From CBDIHH01 sp965279095 (GTDB lineage Bacteria; Pseudomonadota; Alphaproteobacteria; Caulobacterales; Caulobacteraceae), in assembly GCA_965279095.1 (NCBI GenBank), contig CBDIHH010000007.1:124001-188000 (forward strand): a DNA stretch of 64,000 bases, written 5' to 3'. Positions 9,393-16,808 of this stretch are shown here, in pieces. Both the position numbers and the translations under genes were made by a program. Position 1 is the stretch's first letter. Every line of letters starts with the position of its first letter. The notes under the pieces are model-generated. The model ran no database searches, was not told the origin of the DNA, and worked only from the letters and a program-made list of their open reading frames with translations.

Positions 9393-10073
9393 CTAGCGCA
9401 CCAGTCGGTTGACCACAGCGGCATATCGGTTGCGCGCGGCATTGATGCCGGCGGCGTCGCCGAACACCGCCGTGGCGCCCGCCTTCGACAAGGCGGCCTC
9501 GCTGCGCAGGGCGCTGACCCGCCATCCCTGTTGCGGTCGGTATTCGAGATCCAGGTCCACGGCCTGGGCGGCGACGTCCGGCAAGGCCAGGACGGCGGCG
9601 CCCGCCGCGGTCGGCCGGACCACGACGGTCGCCGTCATCCGGCACGTGACCCAGGTGCGGGGGCCGCTGCAGGACCATTCCGGCGCGGCCTGCGGGCTGG
9701 AGGCCAGCCAGGCCGGGGCCGGGGCCTTGACGAAGGCCTGGCCGGCGGGGGTCAGGCCGAAATAGGCCATATACTGATTGACCCCTGCGATCCTCAGATT
9801 GCCGTGGTTGTAGAGCCACCAGTCGACGGGGATGCTCCCCTCCGGGACAGGCAGGCGCAGCTCCTCGGGATAGATCATGCCGTCGCGGCCGGCGCTGGCC
9901 AGCAGCTTCTGCATCCCCGGTCCCGCCGAATTGAGCGCGCCGTCCACCGCCGAGAAGGCCAGGGCCTTCTCGGCGGCGCCGGGCTGCGGCCCCGGATCGC
10001 TGCCGCACCCCCAGCCGGACGCCAAGGCCGCAAGGGCCAGCCCTCGGGCGACCCCGTTCACTACTTTCCCCAC
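9393..10073 (-). CDS. Hypothetical exported protein, probable lipoprotein
   Basis: Protein of 226 residues with an N-terminal signal sequence (GLALAALASGWGC) whose first cysteine at about residue 23 could be lipidated, although tryptophan at -2 makes the lipobox weak. The mature part contains VPEGSIPVDWWLYNHGN, and a region with two cysteines close together (WSCSGPRTWVTCRM) that may form a disulfide. I do not recognise the family. It is read divergently from the pirin gene, with about 100 nt between starts. Confidence 0.75.
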   Translation of the reverse strand: MGKVVNGVARGLALAALASGWGCGSDPGPQPGAAEKALAFSAVDGALNSAGPGMQKLLASAGRDGMIYPEELRLPVPEGSIPVDWWLYNHGNLRIAGVNQYMAYFGLTPAGQAFVKAPAPAWLASSPQAAPEWSCSGPRTWVTCRMTATVVVRPTAAGAAVLALPDVAAQAVDLDLEYRPQQGWRVSALRSEAALSKAGATAVFGDAAGINAARNRYAAVVNRLVR

Positions 10074-10171
10074 GAAATTCCCCCATCATCTGCAACACGC
10101 TCTGTTGCAGAATGTCCCGCCCTACCTATCTATGGTCCAACCTTGCCCTTCACGCGACACTGGAGTGAACC

Positions 10172-10870
10172 ATGATCGACGTCAGACCCGTCTCCAGCCT
10201 CGGTCAATTCGACTTCGGCTGGCTCGACACCAAGCACCACTTCTCGTTCGGCGATTACCGCGATCCCCAACGCATGGGCTGGGGCGCCCTGCGCGTCTGG
10301 AACGATGACGAGATCGCGGCCGGCCAAGGCTTCCCGCCCCATCCCCACGCCGACATGGAGATCATTACCTATGTCCGCGAAGGGGCCATCAGCCACAAGG
10401 ACAGCCTCGGCAACGCCGGGAGGACCGAGGCCGGCGACGTGCAGGTGATGTCCGCCGGGACAGGCATCCGCCACGCCGAATACAATGAGGAGCCCACGGC
10501 CACCAAGATCTTCCAGATCTGGATCATCCCGAACCGGCGCGGCGAGCCGCCCGCCTGGGGCGCCAAGCCCTTTCCCAAGGGCGAGCGGTCGGGGCAGTTC
10601 GTGGCCCTGGCCAGCGGCTTCCCCGAGGACGCCGACGCCCTGCCCATCCGCACCGACGCGCGGGTGCTGGGGGCGACCTTGAGGGCCGGCGAGAGCGCCA
10701 CCTATGCCCTGGGGCAGACCCGGCACGCCTATCTGGTGCCGGCCAAGGGCGAGGTCGAGGTGAACGGGGTGCGCCTCCAGCCCGGCGACGGGGCCGCCGT
10801 CACCGAGGAAACCGCCTTGACGGTGCGCGCCCTCAGCGACGCCGAGGTGGTGATGGTCGACGCCGCCTAG
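10172..10870 (+). CDS. Pirin family protein (YhhW-like)
   Basis: Bicupin of 232 residues of the pirin family, whose members include quercetin 2,3-dioxygenases such as YhhW. The N-terminal cupin has the metal-binding histidines in FPPHPHADMEIITYV, and a later H-x-E-like HAEYNEE. The C-terminal cupin is present. This is the shorter pirin type with a Q/W-rich segment (KIFQIWIIPNRRGEPP). A second, longer pirin lies at 32649-33539. The biological role is unknown; enzymatic or redox-sensor functions are known in the family. Confidence 0.92.
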   Translation: MIDVRPVSSLGQFDFGWLDTKHHFSFGDYRDPQRMGWGALRVWNDDEIAAGQGFPPHPHADMEIITYVREGAISHKDSLGNAGRTEAGDVQVMSAGTGIRHAEYNEEPTATKIFQIWIIPNRRGEPPAWGAKPFPKGERSGQFVALASGFPEDADALPIRTDARVLGATLRAGESATYALGQTRHAYLVPAKGEVEVNGVRLQPGDGAAVTEETALTVRALSDAEVVMVDAA

Positions 10871-10881
10871 AGGTTGCAAAA

Positions 10882-10917
10882 GGACAGGGTTCGCGTCTAG
10901 CTGCGCGGGCCCTGTCC
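10882..10917. terminator. Hairpin after pirin gene, possible terminator or attenuator
   Basis: Perfect inverted repeat GGACAGGG ... CCCTGTCC with a 20-nt loop, 11 nt after the pirin stop and just before the small lipoprotein gene. There is no T run, so it would be a weak intrinsic terminator. It could instead act on the mRNA leader of the next gene. Confidence 0.3.
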
Positions 10918-10928
10918 GGAGCCCCTCG

Positions 10929-11150
10929 ATGCGCCGCGCCGCCCTTGTCCTCGTCGCCATCGCCGCCAGCCTCGTCCTGCAGGGCTGCGTCGGCACAGCC
11001 GTTGGCGCCGCGACCGGCGCCGCGGCCAACGTCGCGGTCGGGACCGCCGGCGCGGTGGTGGGCGCGGGCGTGAGGACCACCGGCAAGGCCGCGGGCGCCG
11101 CCGGACGGGCCGTGTTCATCGCCCCCCTGGACGCCGGAGCCGGCCTCTAG
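10929..11150 (+). CDS. Small Gly/Ala-rich lipoprotein
   Basis: Lipoprotein of 73 residues. A clear signal peptide (LVLVAIAASLVLQGC) has an LQGC lipobox at residue 20. The short mature part is alternating Ala/Gly/Val with VGAATGAAANVAVG-like repeats and ends in a polar APLDAGAGL. Small proteins of this look are common in Proteobacteria and are annotated only as lipoproteins. A role in the envelope is inferred from the lipobox alone. Confidence 0.75.
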   Translation: MRRAALVLVAIAASLVLQGCVGTAVGAATGAAANVAVGTAGAVVGAGVRTTGKAAGAAGRAVFIAPLDAGAGL

Positions 11151-11170
11151 ATCGGCCCCCCCCATGCCTT

Positions 11171-11275
11171 CATCGTCCGGCTTGACCGGACGACCCACAG
11201 GAACACCCGTTCCGTCGCGCGAAACCCCGCGCGGCGCCGTTTTCGAGCTGGGTCGTCCGGTCAAGCCGGACGATG
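11171..11275. repeat. Palindromic intergenic repeat with 27-bp perfect inverted arms
   Basis: A 27-bp sequence at 11171-11197 is repeated perfectly in inverted orientation at 11249-11275, with a 51-bp spacer. Each arm itself contains the short palindrome TCCGGCTTGACCGGA. It lies between the small lipoprotein gene and convergent queD, where a REP-type element could also serve as a bidirectional terminator. No second copy was seen in the window. Confidence 0.8.
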
Positions 11276-11291
11276 ACGGGGCCTTGTCGCA

Positions 11292-11663
11292 CTAGAGGGT
11301 CAGGGCGCAGCTTTCGCCCACGCTGGGCCGCGACATCACCACCCGGCACAGGCCCGGGAAGACCGGCTGCAAACGCTCGGCGAAATAAAGGCACAGCCGC
11401 TCCAGAGTCGGGCTCTCCAGCCCGGCCTGGTCGTTCAGCACGCTGTGGTCCAGGGTGGCGGCGACCCCCTTCAGCACATCCTCGAGCTGGCCGAGGTCGG
11501 CGACCCAGCCCACCGGGGGCTCGGCCTGGCCGCGCACCGTCGCTTCCACGCGGAAGGAGTGGCCATGCATGCGGCGATAGGCGCTGTCGGCGGGGCCCAG
11601 CGGCAGAAAATGGGCCGCGTCGAAGCTGGCGGCCTGGGTGATCTCGAAGACGGGTGGGCTCAT
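11292..11663 (-). CDS. queD: 6-carboxytetrahydropterin synthase-like protein (QueD)
   Basis: Tunnel-fold protein of 123 residues that should convert 7,8-dihydroneopterin triphosphate to 6-carboxytetrahydropterin, the first committed step to 7-deazaguanine and queuosine. Zinc histidines are H18 (DAAHFL), H33 and H35 (MHGHSF). The catalytic LDHSVLN and the glutamate segment (SPTLERL, VGESC) are present. The nucleophilic cysteine expected four residues before HGH (E. coli QueD Cys27) is replaced by tyrosine 29. It is last in queC-queE-queD, 7 nt after queE, so the assignment rests partly on context. Confidence 0.88.
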   Translation of the reverse strand: MSPPVFEITQAASFDAAHFLPLGPADSAYRRMHGHSFRVEATVRGQAEPPVGWVADLGQLEDVLKGVAATLDHSVLNDQAGLESPTLERLCLYFAERLQPVFPGLCRVVMSRPSVGESCALTL

Positions 11664-11670
11664 ATCTCGC

Positions 11671-12303
11671 TTACGGCAGGCCGAGGATCTTGTGGGTCTG
11701 CAGGCTTAAACGCCAACGCGGGTGGGCGAGACAATAGGCGATCGTCGCCTGGGTGTTCGCGGCCGCGTTGAGACCATCCATCGGCTGAAGGTAGAAGCGC
11801 TCGAAATCCAGCCCCTCGAAGCGCGCCGGATCGACCCCGACCTGGGGGTAGACCAGCTTCAGCTCCTGGCCCGAGAGCTGGCGCAGCTCGGCCTGGGCCT
11901 TGGGGCTGACGCAGATCCAGTCGATCCCGGCGGGCGCCGCGAGGGTGCCGTTGGTCTCCACGGCGATGGCGAAACCGCGCGCCTTGAGGGCCGCGATGGC
12001 GGGGGCGTCCAGCTGCAGCAGGGGCTCGCCGCCGGTGCAGACCACCAGCCGATGCTCGGCTCCGCCGCCCCAGGCGGCCTCGACCGCGTCGGCGAGCGCC
12101 TGCGCATCGGCGAACCGGCCGCCGCCCTCCCCGTCAATGCCGACGAAGTCCGTGTCGCAAAAGCTGCAGACGGCGCTCGCGCGATCCGCCTCGCGTCCCG
12201 ACCACAGGTTGCAGCCTGCAAAACGGCAGAAAACCGCGCGGCGGCCGGCCTGTCCGCCCTCGCCCTGCAGGGTCGCGAAGATCTCCTTGACGCTGTAGCT
12301 CAT
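11671..12303 (-). CDS. queE: 7-carboxy-7-deazaguanine synthase, radical SAM
   Basis: Radical SAM enzyme of 210 residues that contracts 6-carboxytetrahydropterin to 7-carboxy-7-deazaguanine. The N-terminus YSVKEIFATLQGEGGQAGRR is the QueE hallmark. The cluster motif is the extended form, C-x14-C-x2-C, from CNLWSGRE to CSFCDTDF, as known for a subset of QueE proteins. GGEPLLQ binds SAM. The ATG overlaps the queC stop by 4 nt (ATGA), indicating translational coupling and fixing this start. Confidence 0.95.
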   Translation of the reverse strand: MSYSVKEIFATLQGEGGQAGRRAVFCRFAGCNLWSGREADRASAVCSFCDTDFVGIDGEGGGRFADAQALADAVEAAWGGGAEHRLVVCTGGEPLLQLDAPAIAALKARGFAIAVETNGTLAAPAGIDWICVSPKAQAELRQLSGQELKLVYPQVGVDPARFEGLDFERFYLQPMDGLNAAANTQATIAYCLAHPRWRLSLQTHKILGLP

Positions 12304-13064
12304 GGCGCCAGCGCCGGCCGGCCTGCGGCCGTCCATTCGCGCCAGCCGCGGGCGCGCAGGTCGCAGGCGGGGCAGGTCCCACAGCCATAGCCCCAGGGGT
12401 GTCGCGCCCCCCGGTCGCCCAGGTAGCAGGTGTGGCTGCGCTCCACGACCAGGTCGGTCAGGGCCTCGCCGCCCAGGCCCTGACCCAGGGCCCAGGTCTG
12501 CGCCTTGGTCAGATGCATCAGCGGCGTCTGGATAGAGAACTGGCGGGCCATGCCCAGGTTCAGGGCGGCCTCGAGGGCGTCCAGCGTGTCGCGCCGGCAG
12601 TCGGGGTAGCCCGAAAAGTCGGTCTCGCACATGCCGCCGACCAGGGCCTGCAGCCCGCGGCGATCGGCCAGGGCGGCGGCGTAGGTCAGGAACACCAGGT
12701 TCCGCCCCGGCACGAAGGTCGACGGAAGGCCGCGCGCGTCGGTCTCGATGGCGCGCTGGGTGGTCATGGCGGTCTCGCCGATGGCCCCGAAGGCCCGCAG
12801 GTCGAGGACATGATCGTCGCCGAGCCGGGCGCCCCAGGCGGGGAAGGCGTCGCGCAGTCCGGCCATGACATGCTGGCGGGCGTCCAGCTCGATGGCGTGG
12901 CGCTGGCCATAGTCGAAGCCGACGGTCTCCACCCGCTCATAGCGATCGAGGGCCCAGGCCAGGCAGACGCTCGAATCCTGGCCGCCGGAGAACAGCACCA
13001 ACGCGCTATGCGCGGCGGCGGGGGCGGCGGTCGGGGGGGCGCTTGGCGAGGAGGCGGCGGTCAT
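12300..13064 (-). CDS. queC: 7-cyano-7-deazaguanine synthase
   Basis: ATP-dependent enzyme of 254 residues that makes preQ0 from 7-carboxy-7-deazaguanine and ammonia. The PP-loop is LFSGGQDSSVCLAWAL. The C-terminal zinc site uses the cysteines in SHTCYLGDRG and GYGCGTCPACDLR. It is first in the queC-queE-queD operon. cutA is read divergently with only 48 nt between starts. No queF is present in the window. The product could feed tRNA queuosine; a DNA deazaguanine role is not suggested by any neighbour. Confidence 0.97.
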   Translation of the reverse strand: MTAASSPSAPPTAAPAAAHSALVLFSGGQDSSVCLAWALDRYERVETVGFDYGQRHAIELDARQHVMAGLRDAFPAWGARLGDDHVLDLRAFGAIGETAMTTQRAIETDARGLPSTFVPGRNLVFLTYAAALADRRGLQALVGGMCETDFSGYPDCRRDTLDALEAALNLGMARQFSIQTPLMHLTKAQTWALGQGLGGEALTDLVVERSHTCYLGDRGARHPWGYGCGTCPACDLRARGWREWTAAGRPALAP

Positions 13065-13112
13065 GAGAGGATCGGTCGGCCGCCCTGGGGGCGCAGCTTG
13101 GGAAGGTCAGCT

Positions 13113-13436
13113 TTGAGCGGGTTCGTGATCCTCTACACCACCTGGCCGGATGCGGAAACGGCCCAGGCCGCGGGGGCCGAGGCCGTCGCCGAGCGGCTGG
13201 CGGCCTGCGCCAACATCTCGGCGCCCATGCGGTCGATCTACCGGTGGGAGGGAGCGATCGAGCAGGCCACCGAGGTGGCCATGACCCTGAAGACCACGGC
13301 CCTGTCCGCTCCGGCGCTTCGCGACCTGCTCTTCTCTCGGCATCCCTACGACCTGCCCTGCATCGTGGCCGTCGACATCGACGCCAACGCCTCGTCGGCG
13401 GCCTATCTCGACTGGGTGGCCGGCCAGGGCGCCTGA
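13113..13436 (+). CDS. cutA: Divalent cation tolerance protein CutA
   Basis: Trimeric ferredoxin-fold protein of 107 residues. It begins at a TTG (GFVILYTTWPDAETA) that follows a GGAAGG ribosome-binding site. Family signatures are AERLAACANI, IYRWEGAIEQATEVAMTLKT and HPYDLPCIVAV. Known family members bind metal ions, but the real cellular role of CutA is uncertain. The frame extends far upstream across queC, so the start is chosen from family alignment and the Shine-Dalgarno site. Confidence 0.93.
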   Translation: MSGFVILYTTWPDAETAQAAGAEAVAERLAACANISAPMRSIYRWEGAIEQATEVAMTLKTTALSAPALRDLLFSRHPYDLPCIVAVDIDANASSAAYLDWVAGQGA

Positions 13437-13451
13437 ACGGCGGGCGGGGTC

Positions 13452-15083
13452 ATGGCCGCGCTTAACGGATTGCAAGGCTGTTTCTGGCAAGGTTGCCTCG
13501 TTCAACCATCGCGTGTCATGCATAGTATCGCCGACTTCATCAATCCTGCCGCCGCCCTGAACCAAGCCACCACCGTGGGCGAGGCGCAGGATCTGCTTGC
13601 CCAGGCGCGAGACCGTCATGTTCTGGCGATCGCCGAGGATGGCAGGCCGGCAGGTCTCGTCACCCGCGAGGCCGCCCTGGCCGCCGATCCGCAGCAGCGC
13701 CTCGGCGAGATCATGGACGGCGCGCCCCTGACCCTTGAGGCCGGTCTGGACGTGCTCGATGCCTGCCGCCGGGTGGCCATGGATGTCGGCCGCGCCCATG
13801 ACGGCTTCCTGATCTGCGAGGATGGCCTGTGTGTCGGCGCGGGCTCCCTTCGCGCCCTGCTGGAAGGCCTCTACAACACCCATCGGGCCGACCCCATCGG
13901 CCTCGCCGTCGCCGCCACGGCGCACGAGGAACTGTCCGAGACGCCCTACCGCCGCCGGATCATCGAGATGATCGGCCAGGAATTGCGCACCCCGCTCGAC
14001 AGCGTGCTGGCCATGACCGAATGCCTCGAACGCCAGCCCCTGGCCGCCGACGCCCAGTCCCAGGTGCGCGCGATCCGCGAATCCGGCGAAGCCCTGCTGC
14101 GGATCACCACCGCGGCGATCGACCTTACCCGGGCCGAGGAGGGGCTGCTGGAGACCACCCCCGCGCCGATGATTCTGCGCGCCCTGATCGACGACGTGCA
14201 GTCCGCCTGGGCGCCCCGCGCCGCGCGCGAAGGGGTCAACCTGCTGATCTCTTTCGACGGGGACCCTGAGCTGGCGGCCATGGGCGACCGCGTCCGGCTG
14301 CATCAGGTGTTCGACCACCTGATCGAGTCCGCCCTGCAGGACACCCGCGAGGGGTCGGTGGAGATCGGCCTCAAGGTGCGCGCCGAGGGCGACGGAGTGC
14401 GGGTGGAAGGCCGGGTGCGCGACACCGGTCCCGGCCTGCCGCCGGAGAAGCTGGCGCGGGTGTTCGAGCCATCGGCCCTGGGCGGCTGCGGCGGATTGGG
14501 GCTCTCCCTGGCGCGCCACATCATCCTGACCATGCACGGCTGCATCCGCGCCGAGAGCAACGCCGGGATCGGCGTCAGCGTGATCTTCGACCTCTTCTGC
14601 CAGGCGGCGCCCCGGGCCGTCGAAGCCAGCCTCTGCGCCGATCCGGTGGGGGCCACCGGCGCCCACATCCTGGTGGTGGACGACAACGCCACCAACCGCA
14701 TGGTCGCCGAGGCCCTGTGCGAGATGTTCGACTGCACCTCCGAATGCGCCGTGGACGGCGTCGAGGCGGTGGAGATCGCCCAGTCCGGCCGCTTCGATCT
14801 GATCCTGATGGACATCAAGATGCCCCGCATGGACGGAATCGCCGCGACCCGCGCGATCCGCGCCCTGCCGGGACGGGCCGGCTCGGCGCCGATCATCGCC
14901 CTGACGGCCAACGCCGATCCCGAGGACGCCCGGGCGTATCTCGCCAGCGGCATGTGCGATGTCGTGGAAAAGCCGATCAAACCGGAGCGACTGCTGGCGG
15001 CCATCAACGCCGCCCTCGCGTCAAGCACCCAGACCCCGGCGGAGCCTCTGGCCGCCCCCGCGATCCGGACCGTCGCGGCCTGA
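13452..15083 (+). CDS. Hybrid histidine-kinase-like protein with N-terminal CBS pair and receiver; phospho-His absent
   Basis: Cytoplasmic protein of 543 residues. Residues about 25-140 look like a CBS-domain pair (TTVGEAQDLLAQARDRHVLA, then TLEAGLDVLDACRRVAMD). A HisKA-like segment follows, reading MIGQELRTPLDSVL: the histidine of the usual SHELRTPL box is glutamine 176. The ATP-binding domain keeps DTGPGLPPEKLARVFEP and a GLGLSLARHI box but has an altered N box (HLIESALQDT). The C-terminal receiver is intact, with D454 (LILMDIKMPRMDG) and K507 (VEKPIKP). The likely role is a pseudokinase or receiver-centred relay. A second start at 13518 would remove 22 odd residues and may be the true one. 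Confidence 0.85.
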   Translation: MAALNGLQGCFWQGCLVQPSRVMHSIADFINPAAALNQATTVGEAQDLLAQARDRHVLAIAEDGRPAGLVTREAALAADPQQRLGEIMDGAPLTLEAGLDVLDACRRVAMDVGRAHDGFLICEDGLCVGAGSLRALLEGLYNTHRADPIGLAVAATAHEELSETPYRRRIIEMIGQELRTPLDSVLAMTECLERQPLAADAQSQVRAIRESGEALLRITTAAIDLTRAEEGLLETTPAPMILRALIDDVQSAWAPRAAREGVNLLISFDGDPELAAMGDRVRLHQVFDHLIESALQDTREGSVEIGLKVRAEGDGVRVEGRVRDTGPGLPPEKLARVFEPSALGGCGGLGLSLARHIILTMHGCIRAESNAGIGVSVIFDLFCQAAPRAVEASLCADPVGATGAHILVVDDNATNRMVAEALCEMFDCTSECAVDGVEAVEIAQSGRFDLILMDIKMPRMDGIAATRAIRALPGRAGSAPIIALTANADPEDARAYLASGMCDVVEKPIKPERLLAAINAALASSTQTPAEPLAAPAIRTVAA

Positions 15084-15094
15084 AGGGGCGGGCC

Positions 15095-15196
15095 CTAGGC
15101 CAGGCGCAAGGAAGTCAGCAGCACGAAGGCCATGGCAAAGCCCACAATCAAGGCGATGTCGAGCGGCTGAAACAGCGGACCCCTGGGAACACGCAT
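15095..15196 (-). CDS. Possible 33-residue membrane protein
   Basis: Frame of 33 codons on the minus strand: a short basic N-terminus (MRVPRGPLFQPLD), one hydrophobic helix (IALIVGFAMAFVLLTSL), then RLA and stop. The ATG follows AAGGGG at good spacing. It lies in the gap between the hybrid kinase-like gene and the transglutaminase-like gene. Single-helix proteins of this size are easily missed. No homologue is known to me. Confidence 0.4.
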   Translation of the reverse strand: MRVPRGPLFQPLDIALIVGFAMAFVLLTSLRLA

Positions 15197-15362
15197 GGTC
15201 TAACCCCTTGTGCCGTCTCGCTACGGATACCGGCAGTTAAGCAAGGCGCGCGCCCAACTGTCGCCGCAATCGCGCGAAAGGTCGCAACCTTCCCCCGCAG
15301 GTTGACGGTCGCCCCCTGAGCCTCGCCCGGATGGGGCGAAAAGCGCGCCGGAAGGATCGCCC

Positions 15363-16277
15363 ATCGCAAGATTCTTCCCCTGGCCTGGCTGCATCCTGGT
15401 CGCCGCGTGCATCGCCCTGATGACAGGCCCGGCGTCGGCGGCGCCCCGCGCCGACCCCGCCGACCCTGTGGCCGTCGCGGCTGTGGCCAGCCTTACGCCG
15501 GCGGAAGCCGCCGACGACCTGCGCACGGTGCGCGCCCTGCGGCGCTACCTCTACCGCCGCCTGCCCCTGGCCTCGAACGGCGACTACTGGATCACCGACC
15601 CACCGGTGCGCGAGGCGGCCAGCCTGCAATCGGCCATGAAGCTGTTCGAGACCGCGGACCGGGGCGTCTGGTGTCAGGCGGCGGCGGTGCTGCTGGCGCG
15701 GCTCTACGAGGCGGCGGGCTATCGCGCCTGGGTGACCTCCTACGGCGACCCCGGAACCCTTACCCACACGGTCACCCTGGTGGAGGTCGACGGCGTCCTC
15801 TACCTGGAGGACGCCTATTTCAACCTCGACTACGTCCGGGCCGACGGGACCGCCCAGCCCTACTTCGAGGCTCTCGAGGGGCTCTCGCACCGCCGGCCGC
15901 CCCGGGTCCGCCAGGATCTTGATTTCCGGCTGGGCATCTTTCCCGACCCCAGGGTGGCCCGCGAGTGGACCCCGCCGGGCCTGCATGGCGACATCGTCTG
16001 CGTGAACGGGGCGGCCCCCTATCTGTGCAACGTAGCCCTGACCGCGGAGCGCTTCGCCGAGGTCTTCTACATCCGCGACCGTGTCAAAGCCTTCCTGCGC
16101 AGCCAGGGCGAGCCGGCCGTCTTCGACTATCTGATGCTGCATCCCCTGTGGACCAGCGCGTCGCGCGCGCCCCTGACCACGGATTCTTCGGCCGCGATCC
16201 AGGCGCGGGCGCAGGCCATCGCGCGGCCGATCCGCGCCTTACCGGAACTCCGGCGGGGACCGGCGGGCGGCGATTGA
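15363..16277 (+). CDS. Exported transglutaminase-like cysteine peptidase-fold protein
   Basis: Protein of about 304 residues with a transglutaminase-like fold. The catalytic Cys, His and Asp are expected in GVWCQAAAVLLARL, GTLTHTVTLVEVDG and YLEDAYFNLDY. The first ATG (15420) falls inside a signal peptide. Extending upstream in frame gives ARFFPWPGCILVAACIALM before TGPASAA, and the only well-placed initiator is an ATC at 15363, preceded by GGAAGG. Either initiation is non-canonical or the ATG has been mutated. Export to the periplasm and a peptidase or acyl-transfer role are inferred. Confidence 0.75.
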   Translation: MARFFPWPGCILVAACIALMTGPASAAPRADPADPVAVAAVASLTPAEAADDLRTVRALRRYLYRRLPLASNGDYWITDPPVREAASLQSAMKLFETADRGVWCQAAAVLLARLYEAAGYRAWVTSYGDPGTLTHTVTLVEVDGVLYLEDAYFNLDYVRADGTAQPYFEALEGLSHRRPPRVRQDLDFRLGIFPDPRVAREWTPPGLHGDIVCVNGAAPYLCNVALTAERFAEVFYIRDRVKAFLRSQGEPAVFDYLMLHPLWTSASRAPLTTDSSAAIQARAQAIARPIRALPELRRGPAGGD

Positions 16278-16328
16278 CGCAACGCATGGCCGGCTTCAGC
16301 GTTAAGCTTGGGCGAAAAGGAACACCCG

Positions 16329-16511
16329 ATGCTTAAGATTGCCCTCGTATGCCTGGCCATTGCCATCGTCTGCGGGATTCTCGGCTTCGTCGTGAACGTG
16401 GCGGGGGCCATCGCCAAGATACTGTTCTTCTTGTTCCTGGTCGGCTTCGTGGTGACCCTGATCCCGTCCCTGCTGAACCGATCCAAGGGCCGTGACCTGA
16501 CCAAGATGTAA
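16329..16511 (+). CDS. DUF1328 family small membrane protein
   Basis: Protein of 60 residues with two hydrophobic helices (LVCLAIAIVCGILGFV and AKILFFLFLVGFVVTLI) and the family core GAIAKILFF, matching the DUF1328/YtjA family. AAAAGGA lies 8 nt before the chosen ATG; an upstream in-frame start at 16308 has no comparable site. The function is unknown; related proteins are often stress-induced. Confidence 0.85.
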   Translation: MLKIALVCLAIAIVCGILGFVVNVAGAIAKILFFLFLVGFVVTLIPSLLNRSKGRDLTKM

Positions 16512-16595
16512 GTCCGCAGGTCGGACCTTGTTGCAGAAAGTAGGGATAACCGCGCCAGTGGCGGAACACCCGCCCGCGCCAACCGGTTGACAGGC

Positions 16596-16808
16596 ATGAG
16601 CGACATTCAGACCCGACTGGAGACCCTGGCCCGACGCGTCCAGAGGATCATCACCACCGCCACGGGCCACGACGCGCCCATCACCGAGCGCGAGGCCTAT
16701 GCCCAGGTCGTGGAGGAGATGGAGCTGGCCGGTTTCGGCGCGCCCACCCTCGGCGGGGACTTCACCGTGCAGGACGTCGCCGAACTGCGACGGCAGGCCT
16801 CCAACTAG
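16596..16808 (+). CDS. Hypothetical small protein (70 aa)
   Basis: Soluble acidic protein of 70 residues. It has a helical N-terminus (DIQTRLETLARRVQRIIT), then ITEREAYAQVVEEMELAGF and VQDVAELRRQ, suggesting three short helices. A TTG at 16587 is an alternative start. It runs tail to tail into the FkbM methyltransferase gene, overlapping its stop by 4 nt. The family is not recognised, but coding bias and length look genuine. Confidence 0.65.
   Translation: MSDIQTRLETLARRVQRIITTATGHDAPITEREAYAQVVEEMELAGFGAPTLGGDFTVQDVAELRRQASN

Noticed and set aside
13452..15083. Ordinary hybrid histidine kinase
   Set aside because: The phosphoacceptor histidine is absent (Q176), so kinase activity cannot be assumed.
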